A stretch of 44,573 nucleotides of DNA from CAYGBW01 sp964348185. GTDB lineage: Bacteria > Desulfobacterota > BSN033 > WVXP01. Shown in pieces: positions 44,449 through 44,573 of the stretch. Within the stretch, counting starts at the first letter, position 1. Each line of letters starts with the position of its first letter. The notes below the pieces were generated by a model that did no database searches, was not told the origin of the DNA, and saw nothing but the letters and a program-made list of their open reading frames with translations. The DNA is taken from the NCBI GenBank assembly GCA_964348185.1, contig CAYGBW010000100.1, positions 1 through 44,573 on the forward strand, written 5' to 3'. The position numbers and the translations under genes are program-made.

Positions 44449-44573
44449 GTGAAAATAATCAAAAGGATTGGCCAAATAATTGCTGCTGCCGCTAAGTTGA
44501 TGGCATGCGTCCAGGGTCTGTGTTTGAAATTGATAGACCACCCTGACAAGTCGATCCACGACGGTCAGGAGCC
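44449..44573 (+). CDS. Partial ORF running off the window
   Basis: A GTG at 44449 preceded by GGGAGG (closely spaced) opens a frame that stays open to the window end: KIIKRIGQIIAAAAKLMACV, then a helical continuation. The nearest upstream in-frame stop is at 44425. The promoter just upstream supports a real gene. Only 41 residues are visible and no family is recognised. Confidence 0.35.
   Translation, partial: MKIIKRIGQIIAAAAKLMACVQGLCLKLIDHPDKSIHDGQE

Noticed and set aside
1..44573. CRISPR array, rRNA or intact insertion sequence
   Set aside because: No regularly spaced repeats, no rRNA signature and no complete transposase were found; only short remnants and one dispersed palindromic repeat.

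Overview
The window is about 44.6 kb of moderately GC-rich DNA from a Gram-negative bacterium. Lipoprotein signal peptides, M16 and M23 peptidases, DUF1841 and DUF2461 proteins, a 4Fe-4S protein and an apparent selenocysteine gene suggest an uncultivated lineage such as Desulfobacterota, Nitrospirota or NC10. No rRNA or tRNA marker fixes the taxonomy. Housekeeping-type promoters (TTGAC-N17/18-TATACT) recur upstream of several genes.

Layout. 1-5.5 kb holds unrelated small minus-strand genes: an isoprenylcysteine-methyltransferase-like membrane protein, DUF1841, a cysteine-rich 4Fe-4S protein, a secreted coiled-coil protein and DUF2461. 6.1-17.0 kb is a plus-strand operon of two giant envelope proteins of 1077 and 2544 aa; the second is a fused tandem pair of the module seen in the first. 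17.0-25.5 kb carries mostly minus-strand genes: a SUMF1-fold protein, a second ICMT-like protein, an adenosine-deaminase lipoprotein, a plus-strand alanyl-tRNA editing protein, an aldo/keto reductase, a zinc-ribbon/TM2/pilin-like fusion and an M23 peptidase. 26-29.5 kb has an MFS transporter and a lipoprotein glycoside hydrolase, both on plus. 29.5-32 kb (minus) has a starch/glycogen-synthase-like GT5 enzyme and a MerB-like gene. 32.3-34.5 kb has a truncated Asp/Glu racemase-like gene, then a cyclase/FAH hydrolase pair. 34.9-36.5 kb has an orphan BrnA-type regulator and a sigma-70 factor. 36.7-44.2 kb (minus) is a probable operon: a third giant envelope protein (1383 aa), a 137-aa protein and two M16 peptidases, one with and one without the zinc motif.

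Most notable result. The MerB-like gene (29552-30298, minus) is split by two in-frame TGA codons. Both fall where organomercurial lyase has its catalytic cysteines (Cys96 and Cys159 in the R831b enzyme), and the Asp99 equivalent is three residues after the first. Each TGA is followed, at a distance expected for bacterial SECIS elements, by a perfect hairpin with G in the first two loop positions; the second has a GGUC loop. I read this as a candidate organomercurial-lyase-like enzyme with two selenocysteines at the active site, which automated annotation would break into fragments.

A second theme is the family of giant secreted/membrane proteins. At least five copies of one beta-rich module occur in three genes, two of which have an internal signal-peptide-like segment. 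They look like an uncharacterised envelope system, in one case linked to an M16 peptidase pair.
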